Source of the DNA: SKPS01 sp964469215
GTDB lineage: Bacteria > Bacteroidota > Bacteroidia > Bacteroidales > SKPS01
Assembly: GCA_964469215.1 (NCBI GenBank)
Contig: CAYXYB010000001.1
Location: 744,001 to 808,000, forward strand
Direction of reading: 5' to 3'
Length of the DNA: 64,000 nt
The stretch's first letter is position 1, and every line of letters starts with the position of its first letter. The notes beneath the pieces are model-generated. The model saw only the letters and a list, made by a program, of their open reading frames with translations, was not told where the DNA came from and did no database searches. Made by a program: the position numbers and the translations under genes. Shown here piece by piece: positions 6,949-15,505 of this stretch.

Positions 6949-9107
6949 CTGATAGCTTTAATATATGTATTAAGAGTTGCTTCTGCCATAAGCCTTGTGC
7001 TGAAAAGGGTTGCGCGCTTCAACGCAGCAAGGTGTAATTCATTTCTTAGGGATGGATCATAAAAAAGTTTCCGGATCTGTTGCGCAATACTTTTAAAATC
7101 TGCTGCTTCAGCAGCAAGCCCTGCATCACCGGCAATTTCAGGCATCGAGCTGTTGTTGCCATATATCACCGGGGTTCCACAGTTCATAGCCTCGAGCAAA
7201 GGTAACCCAAATCCTTCATAATGGCTCACATAGCAGAATGCCAGAGCTTCAGAGTAAAGCATTGGCAGGTCAGCGTCGTTCACAAAACCGGTAAAAATAA
7301 CCTTGGTAGGATCAAATCCGGTGATGGTATGAGGATGGAAAGTGCCCCAGCTTTTCTTTCCAGCAATAACAAGAACCACCCTGGCATCTGTGTCACCGGA
7401 GAGCATGTCAAAAAAAGCCGCAATTATGTTTTCCAGGTTCTTCCTTGGCTCAATGGAAGAGAGTGTAAGGAAAAAGGGAGTATTGTCAGGTATGCCGTAT
7501 TTCCTGCATACATCTCTTCTCTCTTGACTGTTTACATGATAGTGAAATGCTGAACGATCGATGGCTTCATGCACCACATAAACAGGGGGAAGAGTATCTT
7601 TTGCAAACCTGCGCGCATCCGATTCAGTGGACCTTGAGACAGCAATAAGAGCACTGGATCTTTTCAACGAAAACCGCCAACCTCTTTCGGCATTTTTTAC
7701 ATTTGCCGGGGTATGAAACCGAGGAAAAATCTTGTGTGTGAAATCATGAACAGTAACAACAATTGGTTTGTCTGTTCGCCTGAAGTGGATGTAGTGATGC
7801 TGGAGAGGAAGATGTATAAGATCGAATTTATCATCAGCCTCTTTAATCATCTCACTCTTCTTCATTAAAACAAATGCAGCAAAGATACCTGCAATCCTCT
7901 TAAGCTTAGCACCGGTAAGCTTTGCCCAATGAATACTCTTGTGTATCATCTCCCATGTGAGGTCATAAATCCTGTGGAGAATCATGATTCGATGCCTCGT
8001 AAGAAATTCCTTCAGTGTTTTCGGGACATATGTTAGAATTCTCTCCTGATAACGTGGCAGGCGAAGGGTGAAGGCGATATTATTATGTACAATGGCATCA
8101 CCTGACTGTGAATCGAATCCTTTCAGTATTACATTTTCCGCCTCCTTAAGAGGGATGATGTTTTGATTGACGAAGAGGCTGAAATTCCATGCAGAGTTGG
8201 GATTGCTGCCAACATGCAAAAACTCTTTGAGTAATGTGTTCTGATACCTTTTTACACCATCGTTTACCGGCGAGAAAGTTTTTCCAGCCTCAATCAGAAC
8301 ATTTGTTCTGATGCCTGGGTTAGGGCTGATCCGCACAGGTTCGCCTGACAGTTTTATCAGTTCCCAGTCAATGACGGGATTGGGTGGTTTTATCTCAACA
8401 CTATTGTAATTGTACCCGAGTTTCAGCATGGTGTCTCCATGAATACTCCAGAAAAGGTCATGTAGATCATCGGGCATCTCCTCCTTCCAATTTCCAGCCT
8501 TACCTTTTCTGAAGTTAAAGTATGCCAGGTTCGTTCTCTCTTCATCGGTCATCCTGTGACCATATCCTGAGCCATATCTGGGTTTCCCGTACTTCATTGT
8601 CTCGAAACCGGGAATCCTTGTGTAATCACCTTCGGGAAGATGAAGAAGCATCCTCACTTTTTCGATGCAGGCGACAGGGTCAGCAATCAGATCCTCATAT
8701 CGGATAAGAAGGTCAGCCCTCTTAAGCCATTGGGTTACATTCTGAGACCAACCCCCAAAAAAGCTTCCCTTTTCGGCGTGAATAGCTGCCCGCATATTTT
8801 CCAGGAAATCGCTTCCAGGAGCAATGATATTGCTTCGGTGATGTGCTATTGAAACCATCGCATCACGGCCATCACGAATAAGATACACAGCCTTAATAGA
8901 TTGATTGTAGTATTTAAGTGCTGAAGGTAACATGTGAGTTTTTACCACAGGGAATGAGAAACATTCCGGTTCCAGCATGGAACCATCTTCGTTCATATCG
9001 TATGTACCGGATTCAAGGCCGAAAACATCATAAAGGATATTCCTCACAAAAGTGTTTCCCGACCTTGGGAATGATGCAAGCCAGAAGAAATCATGAATCT
9101 GGTTCAT
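6945..9107 (-). CDS. Sulfotransferase-GT4 glycosyltransferase fusion protein
   Basis: One uninterrupted frame of 720 residues encodes two enzymes. Residues 1-240 are a sulfotransferase: PAPS loop SFPRSGNTF at 12-20, the phosphate-binding LIRDGRDA at 76-83, and a YEDL segment near 137. Residues 262-720 are a GT4-type GT-B glycosyltransferase. Its N-terminal domain starts near NVLIEAGKTFSP (269), with HDFTHKIFP at 454-462, TLSSIEPRKN at 548-557 and the nucleotide-sugar motif YEGFGLPLLEAM at 630-641. Both parts keep their signature residues, so both should be active. The natural reading is an enzyme that adds and sulfates sugars on the glycan exported by the adjacent Wzm/Wzt transporter (inference). 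The GT part resembles the separate GT4 at 40442-41551. Confidence 0.88.
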   Translation of the reverse strand: MNQIHDFFWLASFPRSGNTFVRNILYDVFGLESGTYDMNEDGSMLEPECFSFPVVKTHMLPSALKYYNQSIKAVYLIRDGRDAMVSIAHHRSNIIAPGSDFLENMRAAIHAEKGSFFGGWSQNVTQWLKRADLLIRYEDLIADPVACIEKVRMLLHLPEGDYTRIPGFETMKYGKPRYGSGYGHRMTDEERTNLAYFNFRKGKAGNWKEEMPDDLHDLFWSIHGDTMLKLGYNYNSVEIKPPNPVIDWELIKLSGEPVRISPNPGIRTNVLIEAGKTFSPVNDGVKRYQNTLLKEFLHVGSNPNSAWNFSLFVNQNIIPLKEAENVILKGFDSQSGDAIVHNNIAFTLRLPRYQERILTYVPKTLKEFLTRHRIMILHRIYDLTWEMIHKSIHWAKLTGAKLKRIAGIFAAFVLMKKSEMIKEADDKFDLIHLPLQHHYIHFRRTDKPIVVTVHDFTHKIFPRFHTPANVKNAERGWRFSLKRSSALIAVSRSTESDARRFAKDTLPPVYVVHEAIDRSAFHYHVNSQERRDVCRKYGIPDNTPFFLTLSSIEPRKNLENIIAAFFDMLSGDTDARVVLVIAGKKSWGTFHPHTITGFDPTKVIFTGFVNDADLPMLYSEALAFCYVSHYEGFGLPLLEAMNCGTPVIYGNNSSMPEIAGDAGLAAEAADFKSIAQQIRKLFYDPSLRNELHLAALKRATLFSTRLMAEATLNTYIKAIR

Positions 9108-9139
9108 AAGGTTTTCAAAGTTAGTGCCGGGTGAAAGTG

Positions 9140-9943
9140 TCAGTGAATATAATATTTCAGCTTCGACAGGTCATTGTACACATATCCAAGCTCTTCGAGT
9201 AGTTCACTGTGATATTTCAGAAATAGAAGCTGTATCTCTTTAGGCATCTCATCGACATATGCGCCGGCTTTCCCGCTGCGGAAGAACAGCTTTGAGTATT
9301 TGTCACGTAAATCTCTGCTTTTTGCGTTTGTGATGAACGGATGCATACCGCGCCGTTGACTCTTAAAAGTGGGTATTTTTGAAAAATCGGGCTCGGGAAG
9401 TGATATTGCTCCGGCTATTTTCTTTATACATTTATCCGGTTCGGCAATAAGCTGTTCGAAATGAAGTATTAAATCAGCTTTTTCCATCCAGCTCCTTACA
9501 TTAACAGACCACCCTCCAAAATGGCTTCCCCCTTCGGCAAAGATGGCCTTGCACATGTTCTCCTCAACAAGGGAACCAGGGTCAACAATATCAGCTCTGT
9601 GGTGTGCTTCCGACAGAATTGCATCCCTCCCATCTCTTATAATATATATGATGAAAGGGTCAGATGTCAGGAACCCGGCATTGTTTTCGGGAATATCATG
9701 TGTTTTAATTATCCGGGACGGAATAAGGGGAATAAGTTCCTCAACACTGTAGGGTTTGCCACTGATGATGAAGCTGTCGTTTGGATGGATGTTGGGGTTG
9801 GAAATGGTATCATGGAGAAAAAGGTACCTTTCATAGCTGTTCCATGAAAAGAGGCCGAAAACTTCATAGAAAATATGCCTCAGAAAGGTATTTCCAGACC
9901 GGGGATAGGACGCCAGACAAATATTGTGGGAGATGTTATGCAT
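9140..9943 (-). CDS. PAPS-dependent sulfotransferase-family protein (first in the exporter operon)
   Basis: A 267-residue sulfotransferase with the PAPS loop ASYPRSGNTF near residue 12 and the 3'-phosphate motif YIIRDGRDAILS. It shares HHRADIVDPGS, GGSHFGGWSVNV and FRSGKAGAYVDEMP blocks with the N-terminal half of the neighbouring fusion protein, so the two are paralogues from a local duplication. The ATG at 9943 is used; the frame could start three codons earlier at a TTG. It begins 11 bp after the wzt stop. Sulfation of a sugar in the exported glycan is inferred from context. Confidence 0.86.
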   Translation of the reverse strand: MHNISHNICLASYPRSGNTFLRHIFYEVFGLFSWNSYERYLFLHDTISNPNIHPNDSFIISGKPYSVEELIPLIPSRIIKTHDIPENNAGFLTSDPFIIYIIRDGRDAILSEAHHRADIVDPGSLVEENMCKAIFAEGGSHFGGWSVNVRSWMEKADLILHFEQLIAEPDKCIKKIAGAISLPEPDFSKIPTFKSQRRGMHPFITNAKSRDLRDKYSKLFFRSGKAGAYVDEMPKEIQLLFLKYHSELLEELGYVYNDLSKLKYYIH

Positions 9944-9954
9944 ATAACACAAAC

Positions 9955-10710
9955 TTATTCAGTATCTTTTTCAAGAATGGTTTTGTATTCATTTATTACT
10001 TCCGACGGTGTTCCAAGGGCAACACACCTGCCATGATGGAGCAATGCAACCCTGTCGGCATGTTCTTCGAGGGTCTTAAACTTATGGGTAACATGAATAA
10101 TGGTGCGTTTATCAACAAAAGCTCTTTTAAAAACATCTTCGGATTTTAGCTTGTAGCTTTCATCACCAACACCTCCGAAAAATTCATCCATAAGAAAAAC
10201 ATCAGCCCTGGCATGCACGGCAATGGCAAAGGCAAGTCTGCTTTTCATACCCCGACTGAAGTATTTGATCTTTGTAAATCTGTATTCATTCAGGCCGGCA
10301 AAACGGAAGATCTCATCCTCTTTTTCCTGGATTTCATTTAAAGGTAAACCAAGTATTGAGGCGTTGACCAGAACATTTTCCATGGCTGTGAGTTCATGGT
10401 TGAATCCCAGACCCAGGCTCATTCTTATCATCCTGCCACGGATCTCGGCAATACCACCCTTGTCAGGTGGCATCAATCCGCTCATGATATGAAGTAAGGT
10501 AGATTTTCCGCTGCCGTTTTTTCCTATAACTCCGAAAAATTCACCCTGCCTTATCTCAAGGTTGATATCAGAAAGTGCCTTTATCGTTCTGAGCCGGCTA
10601 AACCTGTAAAAGCCGGTTGCGAGTTCACGTATCGACTTTGCCCCCTTTTCACGGAACCGGAAGGTTTTGCTCACGTTTCTCAGAATTATGCTGTTGGTCA
10701 CATCACTCAT
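9955..10710 (-). CDS. Polysaccharide ABC exporter ATP-binding protein, Wzt/KpsT/TagH class
   Basis: Nucleotide-binding subunit of a surface polysaccharide exporter. Walker A is GKNGSGKST, the signature is the degenerate YFSRGMKSR form typical of Wzt/KpsT proteins rather than LSGGQ, and Walker B is VFLMDEFF followed by GGVGD. An HVTHK switch is present. At 251 residues it lacks the C-terminal carbohydrate-binding domain of O9a-type Wzt, so it resembles KpsT or TagH exporters that do not read a terminal cap. The MSDVTN start is chosen because the 19 codons before it overlap the permease gene. One base separates it from the permease stop. Confidence 0.9.
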   Translation of the reverse strand: MSDVTNSIILRNVSKTFRFREKGAKSIRELATGFYRFSRLRTIKALSDINLEIRQGEFFGVIGKNGSGKSTLLHIMSGLMPPDKGGIAEIRGRMIRMSLGLGFNHELTAMENVLVNASILGLPLNEIQEKEDEIFRFAGLNEYRFTKIKYFSRGMKSRLAFAIAVHARADVFLMDEFFGGVGDESYKLKSEDVFKRAFVDKRTIIHVTHKFKTLEEHADRVALLHHGRCVALGTPSEVINEYKTILEKDTE

Positions 10711-10711
10711 T

Positions 10712-11503
10712 TCAAACCTTCTCCAGAATTTTATGTGAATATCTCCTGAACAGAATAAGCCCTGCAATAAGGATTATGATACTGTATAAATAACCCCATG
10801 CCATGAGTTTAAAGTCTGGCATTTCGCCATAAAGCAAACTATGCCTCAGATTGATGATTATACCTGCAAGTGGATTTGCCCAGATCAGTGCAGGCAGCTT
10901 TTCGAATAACACCGACTTGGCATAGAAAATCGGATTGATCCAGAACCATAGAAGTAGAATCATGTCCCAAAGATGGTCTATGTCGCGGAAATAGATATTT
11001 ATAGTTGATAGGATGAGGCTGATACCGAACATGAGTATTGCAAGGTTGAGAAAAACCGGTATGATCCAGAGAATGTTCCAGGTAACAGGTATGCCCGTCA
11101 AAATACTCATAACCATATACATGATAAGGTTAAAGGTGAGGCCGGTAAGTATTGTAATGGTTCCTGAAAAGTAAAGATCAAGTTTGTCGAAACGGATATT
11201 CTCAATCAGATACCTCTTGGAAGACATTGTGGAGATCCCTTTCTTTGTTGCTTCCTGGAAAGACATCCACACAAGCAGGCCCGAAAAAAGATAAAGCCCG
11301 TAGTTTTCTATGTTGTTTTTAAATATGGTTGTGAAAACAACGTAGTATACAAGCAGCCTGAAAAGAGGGTTTAGAAAAGCCCATAAAATACCCAGCCTGC
11401 TTTCGTAATACCGTTTGTTAAAATCAATACGGGCAAGCAGCATTATGCGTTCCCGCCTGTTGCGGTCTTTAAAAAGGGTGAATATTGAATCTTCCCCGGA
11501 CAT
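10712..11503 (-). CDS. Polysaccharide ABC exporter permease, Wzm/ABC-2 type
   Basis: Membrane subunit of the exporter, 263 residues with six hydrophobic segments. It carries the ABC-2 features SRLGILWAFLNPLFRLLVYY at the first membrane helix, the YFRDIDHLWDM loop and WFWINPIFY before the later helices. It should form the inner-membrane channel with the ATPase encoded just downstream. It is the first gene of the five-gene operon wzm-wzt-ST-ST::GT4-ST. A minus-strand TATTTTTG at 11523-11530 is a likely -7 element. Confidence 0.9.
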   Translation of the reverse strand: MSGEDSIFTLFKDRNRRERIMLLARIDFNKRYYESRLGILWAFLNPLFRLLVYYVVFTTIFKNNIENYGLYLFSGLLVWMSFQEATKKGISTMSSKRYLIENIRFDKLDLYFSGTITILTGLTFNLIMYMVMSILTGIPVTWNILWIIPVFLNLAILMFGISLILSTINIYFRDIDHLWDMILLLWFWINPIFYAKSVLFEKLPALIWANPLAGIIINLRHSLLYGEMPDFKLMAWGYLYSIIILIAGLILFRRYSHKILEKV

Positions 11504-11635
11504 ATCACCTTATTATGGGGCTCAAAAATAGTGAAAAGTCGTTAATGATGTTTAAATTCATTTCTGCTTCCTGAAACCTTCTGTTTAAATATCGAAATAG
11601 TTACTTTTGCAGGGTTCCAATAATAAAGCATAAAA

Positions 11636-12676
11636 ATGAGATCTGCAATCACTCATAGATTGATCCGGCATATGTTTTTGTACACCTCCGCCCTGATAAT
11701 GATGATTATTATCATTGGATTTTTGGGTTGCACTAAAAAGAACAGGTTGCATGTGGATGTTTCAGAGATAAAAGTTACACCGGAATTTCTCCATTTTGAA
11801 GATGCTTTGTTTTCAATACCCGATTCGCTTTTTTCAGAACAGTTCCCTTTGATCTTTCCTGCTTATGCAGGTCTGTTTAAAAGTAATGTGGCAGATTCAC
11901 TGATGACCTCAGAGATGTTTTTGTTTGTGTCTGAACCTCGTTTCGAAGAGTTGTATCAACGCCGCCATGAGGTGTTGAAAGATATGGAAAAAGAGAAGGC
12001 TGAAATAGAGAACTTACTCAAGCATTACCGCTATCATTATGGTAATGTTCCTGATTATACCATATATACCCATATTTCAGGCCTGGATCTGGCCCTTTTG
12101 TCAATGCCGGTTACTGTTAATGATTCAATAGCGGTGATCTCCACCGATTTTTTCCTTGGGAGTGATTTCGAGCCTTACCGGTTTGTAGGAATACCTGAAT
12201 ACAGAAGGAGATGGATGACTCCTTCACAGATAGCCCCTGAGTTCGCCCGTCAGCTCGCTTTCCTCAGGTTGGGTTCTCCTGATGAAGCTGAAACCGTGTT
12301 GGAACAAATGATCTATCAGGGAAAAATCCTCTATTTTCTTGATGCTATGATGCCTGAAGCACACGATAGCTTGAAGATACAATATTCAAAACAGCAATTG
12401 GAATGGATAGGAAAAAATCAGCGGCATGTATGGTCTTACCTGGTAAACAACCAAATGCTTTTTTCCACCGACTTGAAGCATAACAAGATGATGATCCTGG
12501 ATGCACCTTTCACACCCGCATTTACTGAGAATTCACCCGGCAGGCTTGGACATTGGTTTGGCTGGAATATTGTGAAGCGATATATGAATAAGAATCCGCA
12601 GATCACAATTCCACAGTTGATGGAAGATACTGATGCAGCACGAATTCTTTCTGAATCGGGTTATAAACCTAATTAG
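11636..12676 (+). CDS. gldB: GldB-family gliding-motility lipoprotein
   Basis: A 346-residue lipoprotein: a hydrophobic N-terminal segment ends in FLGC, with the lipidated Cys near residue 32. The body matches the GldB family, including IYTHISGLDLALLSMPV, FFLGSDFEPY and the C-terminal PGRLGHWFGWNIVKRYM block. GldB proteins are needed for gliding in Flavobacterium and are also widespread in non-gliding Bacteroidota, where the role is less clear. No other gld gene is adjacent, so motility should not be assumed. TACTTTTG at 11602-11609 is a likely -7 element. Later ATG codons inside the signal region could also be the start. Confidence 0.85.
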   Translation: MRSAITHRLIRHMFLYTSALIMMIIIIGFLGCTKKNRLHVDVSEIKVTPEFLHFEDALFSIPDSLFSEQFPLIFPAYAGLFKSNVADSLMTSEMFLFVSEPRFEELYQRRHEVLKDMEKEKAEIENLLKHYRYHYGNVPDYTIYTHISGLDLALLSMPVTVNDSIAVISTDFFLGSDFEPYRFVGIPEYRRRWMTPSQIAPEFARQLAFLRLGSPDEAETVLEQMIYQGKILYFLDAMMPEAHDSLKIQYSKQQLEWIGKNQRHVWSYLVNNQMLFSTDLKHNKMMILDAPFTPAFTENSPGRLGHWFGWNIVKRYMNKNPQITIPQLMEDTDAARILSESGYKPN

Positions 12677-12723
12677 ACAATAAGGGTTTGGCAGACAAAT
12701 ATGAAAGAGAATGTCTTTAACGA

Positions 12724-13350
12724 TCAGAATATTCTGTTTGTATCCTGGATCAAATTTAGAATGTCAAAACGTCCGGTTGCGGTCACAGAAGAGGTGAGTA
12801 TCATTGTGGGCAGCTCCTCCCAGTCCTCTGCCAATACCTCCTTATATTTTTTAAGAGCTGATTCAATTTTTGCCGCAGAAAGCTTGTCGCATTTAGTACA
12901 AACAATGCTAAAAGGAAGTGAATGTTGTCCCATCCATCTCATAAAAGCGAGGTCTGAAGCCTGGGGTTCCAGTCGGCTGTCAACAAGTATAAATGTATTG
13001 AGGAGGTTTCTTCGTTTTATCAGATAATTGCGGATCGTCGCAGGCCATTTTTCACGTTCACTTTTTGACACCTTTGCATAACCATAGCCAGGAAGGTCGG
13101 CAATGTACCATGAGCCATCAACAAGAAAATGGTTGATAAGCCTTGTTTTACCTGGAGTTGAGGAGGTTTTGGCAAGATGTCTCCTGCCAGTGATCATATT
13201 AATAAGGGAGGATTTCCCAACGTTAGACCTGCCGATGAAAGCGTATTCAGGTAAAGACGGCTCAGGACACCCTTTGAGCTCCGTGGTGGAGCTGATATAA
13301 AGCGCATCTATTACCTCCGGAATGATAGTGTTGCTTTTTTTTTCAGGCAT
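12724..13350 (-). CDS. engB: Ribosome biogenesis GTPase EngB/YsxC
   Basis: An essential small GTPase that helps large ribosomal subunit assembly. The G1 loop is GRSNVGKSSL, G2 is the STPGKT segment, G3 is DLPGYGYAK and G4 is TKCD. The 208 residues are normal for the family. It starts 5 bp after the glsB stop and is probably the last gene of the glsA-glsB-engB transcript. The lipid genes and this GTPase have no obvious functional tie. Confidence 0.96.
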   Translation of the reverse strand: MPEKKSNTIIPEVIDALYISSTTELKGCPEPSLPEYAFIGRSNVGKSSLINMITGRRHLAKTSSTPGKTRLINHFLVDGSWYIADLPGYGYAKVSKSEREKWPATIRNYLIKRRNLLNTFILVDSRLEPQASDLAFMRWMGQHSLPFSIVCTKCDKLSAAKIESALKKYKEVLAEDWEELPTMILTSSVTATGRFDILNLIQDTNRIF

Positions 13351-13355
13351 AGTAA

Positions 13356-14288
13356 TCAGGTAACTGAATTGACATGTCTCAATTTTTTTTCAGGAAAGAT
13401 GTCTGCAATTTTTATCAGGATACCTGTTTCTTCGACATCGCCAAAGTGAGGATTTATTGCAGTGCCAAATGTTTTCATTGTGCCAGAAAGGCTCATATAT
13501 GCATTCACAAGAGGAGGTATCTGTTCTCCGTTTTCCCTAACCAATCTAACCAGAAGTTTGTAATCTGTATCATAATCGGTACCTGTAAACATAGACCATA
13601 TTTCCTCCAAGGGGGTAATTGTCTTAACTTTAAGTTCAGCAAAAGGAGCGACTAAACCATCCTTGTCAGGGAAGTATAGGTGCATGAATCCTAGGATTAG
13701 ATCCCTTGCTTTAATATTGAAAGTCGGATACATTGTAATCTTTCCAAAAAAATACTCCACATCTGGATTTCTGATAACAAGTGCACCAAGGCCATCCCAC
13801 AGGTTATCAAGCGAGAAGAGGCCTTTGCGGAAGTTGTTATTAGGCTGATAATCAGGCTGAACCCATGAACGTCCCAGCTCAATGGTTACAGGAAGATACC
13901 CTCTGACGAACTCTTGCGAAAATGTAAATATCTCTGATGTAGGACTTAAAGGATTTTTATTGTTATCCAGCATCATAGACCTTCCATGAATAAAACGGTA
14001 TCCACCGGTTATCTGCTTGTCTTCAGGATTCCAGACAATAAGTTGCCAGAAAGGGCTTTCAGCCGTGTCAAAAATATCGATATCAAGGCTTTGCCCTGTT
14101 CCACCTCCTGCGTCTCTGAAAGTTAGCTCCCTTAAACGCCCAATCTCTTTCATAACATTAGGGGCGTTGTGAGCCGATATGATGTATATTAGGTTGTCGC
14201 CATTATTGGTTTTCTTAACAAACTTGTCAGCAGTTAACTCATTTTCCAATAAAGATTTATCAACAGGCGGTATTATTTCTGAAAGCAT
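13356..14288 (-). CDS. glsB: GNAT-type N-acyltransferase, GlsB-like (glycine lipid synthesis)
   Basis: A 310-residue protein of the OlsB/GlsB acyltransferase family. It has the FRDAGGGTGQSLDIDIFD segment, the ELGRSWVQPDYQ block and a GLGALVIRNPDVEYFFGKI stretch, typical of ACP-dependent N-acyltransferases with a GNAT fold. In Bacteroides, GlsB attaches a 3-hydroxy fatty acid to glycine and the partner GlsA adds a second acyl chain, giving glycine lipids. The adjacent PlsC-like gene upstream is that partner, and the pairing is the main reason for this specific call. An ornithine-lipid role is the alternative. Confidence 0.83.
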   Translation of the reverse strand: MLSEIIPPVDKSLLENELTADKFVKKTNNGDNLIYIISAHNAPNVMKEIGRLRELTFRDAGGGTGQSLDIDIFDTAESPFWQLIVWNPEDKQITGGYRFIHGRSMMLDNNKNPLSPTSEIFTFSQEFVRGYLPVTIELGRSWVQPDYQPNNNFRKGLFSLDNLWDGLGALVIRNPDVEYFFGKITMYPTFNIKARDLILGFMHLYFPDKDGLVAPFAELKVKTITPLEEIWSMFTGTDYDTDYKLLVRLVRENGEQIPPLVNAYMSLSGTMKTFGTAINPHFGDVEETGILIKIADIFPEKKLRHVNSVT

Positions 14289-14343
14289 AAATGAGTCAGT
14301 TGGATTTGTTTTAAGCGCCTAAAATTATAAAAAAGATTGTTAA

Positions 14344-15225
14344 TCAGATATTTATTTTACCATTATTGTTTTCTCCCAAAGCATACACTTTCTCCTTTAC
14401 CCAATTAGCCCATTCCTGGGGCTTTTTACTTTTATCAAAAAAATCATAATGAATTGGTTCACCTATTGTGATAGATACTTCACTGTCGTATTGTTTGAAC
14501 ATTTCGTTCACAAGGAAAAACATTTCAATGTTTGCTTTAATCCTTAAAAATTTACGCAAACTTGCGAGGTTATAGAAAAAATTGGAGTTTCTTCCGCTGA
14601 AGTGCATAGGAACCACAATTCTTTGGTTACGTCTGGCCTGATTAATAAATGTTGATTTCCATTCAAGGTCACAGATCACTCCGTTTTGTTTTCGTGAGCA
14701 GAGTCCTGCCGGAAAGAGGGGAATGATGTTTTCAGAAGCGAATGCTTTATTGATCTGTTCGACGTATTCGGTATTTCTACCATGTTTGTTAACAGGAATA
14801 AAAAGGTTCCGCACATTTGGAAGAAACATCAGCAAATCGTTCACAACTGTGAAAATGTCATTTCTTACTTTGCCGATGGTGTGAACTATTGCTATACCGT
14901 CGAGCCCTCCCAGGGGGTGGTTTGACACGACAGTACATTTTCCGGAAGGGGGGATGTTCTCAAGCCCTGTTACTGTTATTCTTAGATTGAACAGTTTTAT
15001 TACAGCTTCTGCAAAATCCAGGTTGTGGACGTCCCTGTTTTCATAAAGGAATCTGTTTAATTCCTCTTCATGGAGAATACGGCGAAGATACCTGTAAACG
15101 GGTGAAGGGATCATCTTCGCCAGTGGTTTGCTTTTGCTGCTGATCACTTCCCTGATGTTGATAAGGTGCCTGGGGTCTTTACCCCCTTCATTGATATAGC
15201 CATTACCCGATTCCGTTTCTTTCAT
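14344..15225 (-). CDS. glsA: PlsC-type O-acyltransferase, GlsA-like (glycine lipid synthesis)
   Basis: A lysophospholipid-acyltransferase-fold protein. The acyltransferase motif is VVSNHPLGGLDG near residue 115, followed by NLFIPVNKHGRN and the LFPAGLCSRK block. The long N-terminal extension before the motif is typical of the GlsA/hemolysin-like branch. It should add the ester-linked fatty acid to the N-acyl-glycine made by GlsB. The ATG at 15225 is used because it lies 23 bp downstream of a consensus promoter; the upstream frame overlaps that promoter. First gene of glsA-glsB-engB. Confidence 0.84.
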   Translation of the reverse strand: MKETESGNGYINEGGKDPRHLINIREVISSKSKPLAKMIPSPVYRYLRRILHEEELNRFLYENRDVHNLDFAEAVIKLFNLRITVTGLENIPPSGKCTVVSNHPLGGLDGIAIVHTIGKVRNDIFTVVNDLLMFLPNVRNLFIPVNKHGRNTEYVEQINKAFASENIIPLFPAGLCSRKQNGVICDLEWKSTFINQARRNQRIVVPMHFSGRNSNFFYNLASLRKFLRIKANIEMFFLVNEMFKQYDSEVSITIGEPIHYDFFDKSKKPQEWANWVKEKVYALGENNNGKINI

Positions 15226-15247
15226 ACTAGATGGTTTTCCTGACTGA

Positions 15248-15278
15248 CAAAGATAAATCAATTGCAACAACCTCCAAA
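15248..15278 (-). promoter_or_regulatory. Bacteroidota promoter of the glsA-glsB-engB operon
   Basis: On the minus strand, TTTG (15278-15275), a 19-bp spacer and TATCTTTG (15255-15248). It is an exact consensus match placed 23 bp before the glsA ATG. Confidence 0.75.
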
Positions 15279-15453
15279 GGGAATGTTTTTATCAACATTT
15301 CAATTAACACTTCCACTATTTACCACCATAAATGCAAAAAATATAAATAACAGTTAATTAATATTATAAATAAACGAATCACAAGTATCTTATGTATATT
15401 ATAATTGTAGTTATTAACAAAAAATCATCAAAATGTAACATAATTCCAAAAAC

Positions 15454-15486
15454 GTGGTAAAAAGTGGTAATACTTGTATATCTTTA
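15454..15486 (+). promoter_or_regulatory. Candidate MraZ operator and promoter of the dcw operon
   Basis: Two exact GTGGTAA direct repeats at 15454-15460 and 15464-15470 with a 10-bp period, the second preceded by AAA. They directly abut a near-consensus -7 box, TATCTTTA, at 15479-15486. MraZ of E. coli and mycoplasmas binds its own promoter through G-rich direct repeats of 10-bp period (TGGG-n5 or AAAGTG type). The match in motif, period and place suggests autoregulation of the whole division operon. A third, weaker repeat may lie at 15474. Confidence 0.6.
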
Positions 15487-15505
15487 CACCCGAAACCACT
15501 AACCT

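Noticed and set aside
11636..12676. Inferring gliding motility from the gldB-like gene
   Set aside because: GldB homologues occur in non-gliding Bacteroidota and no other gld genes lie nearby.
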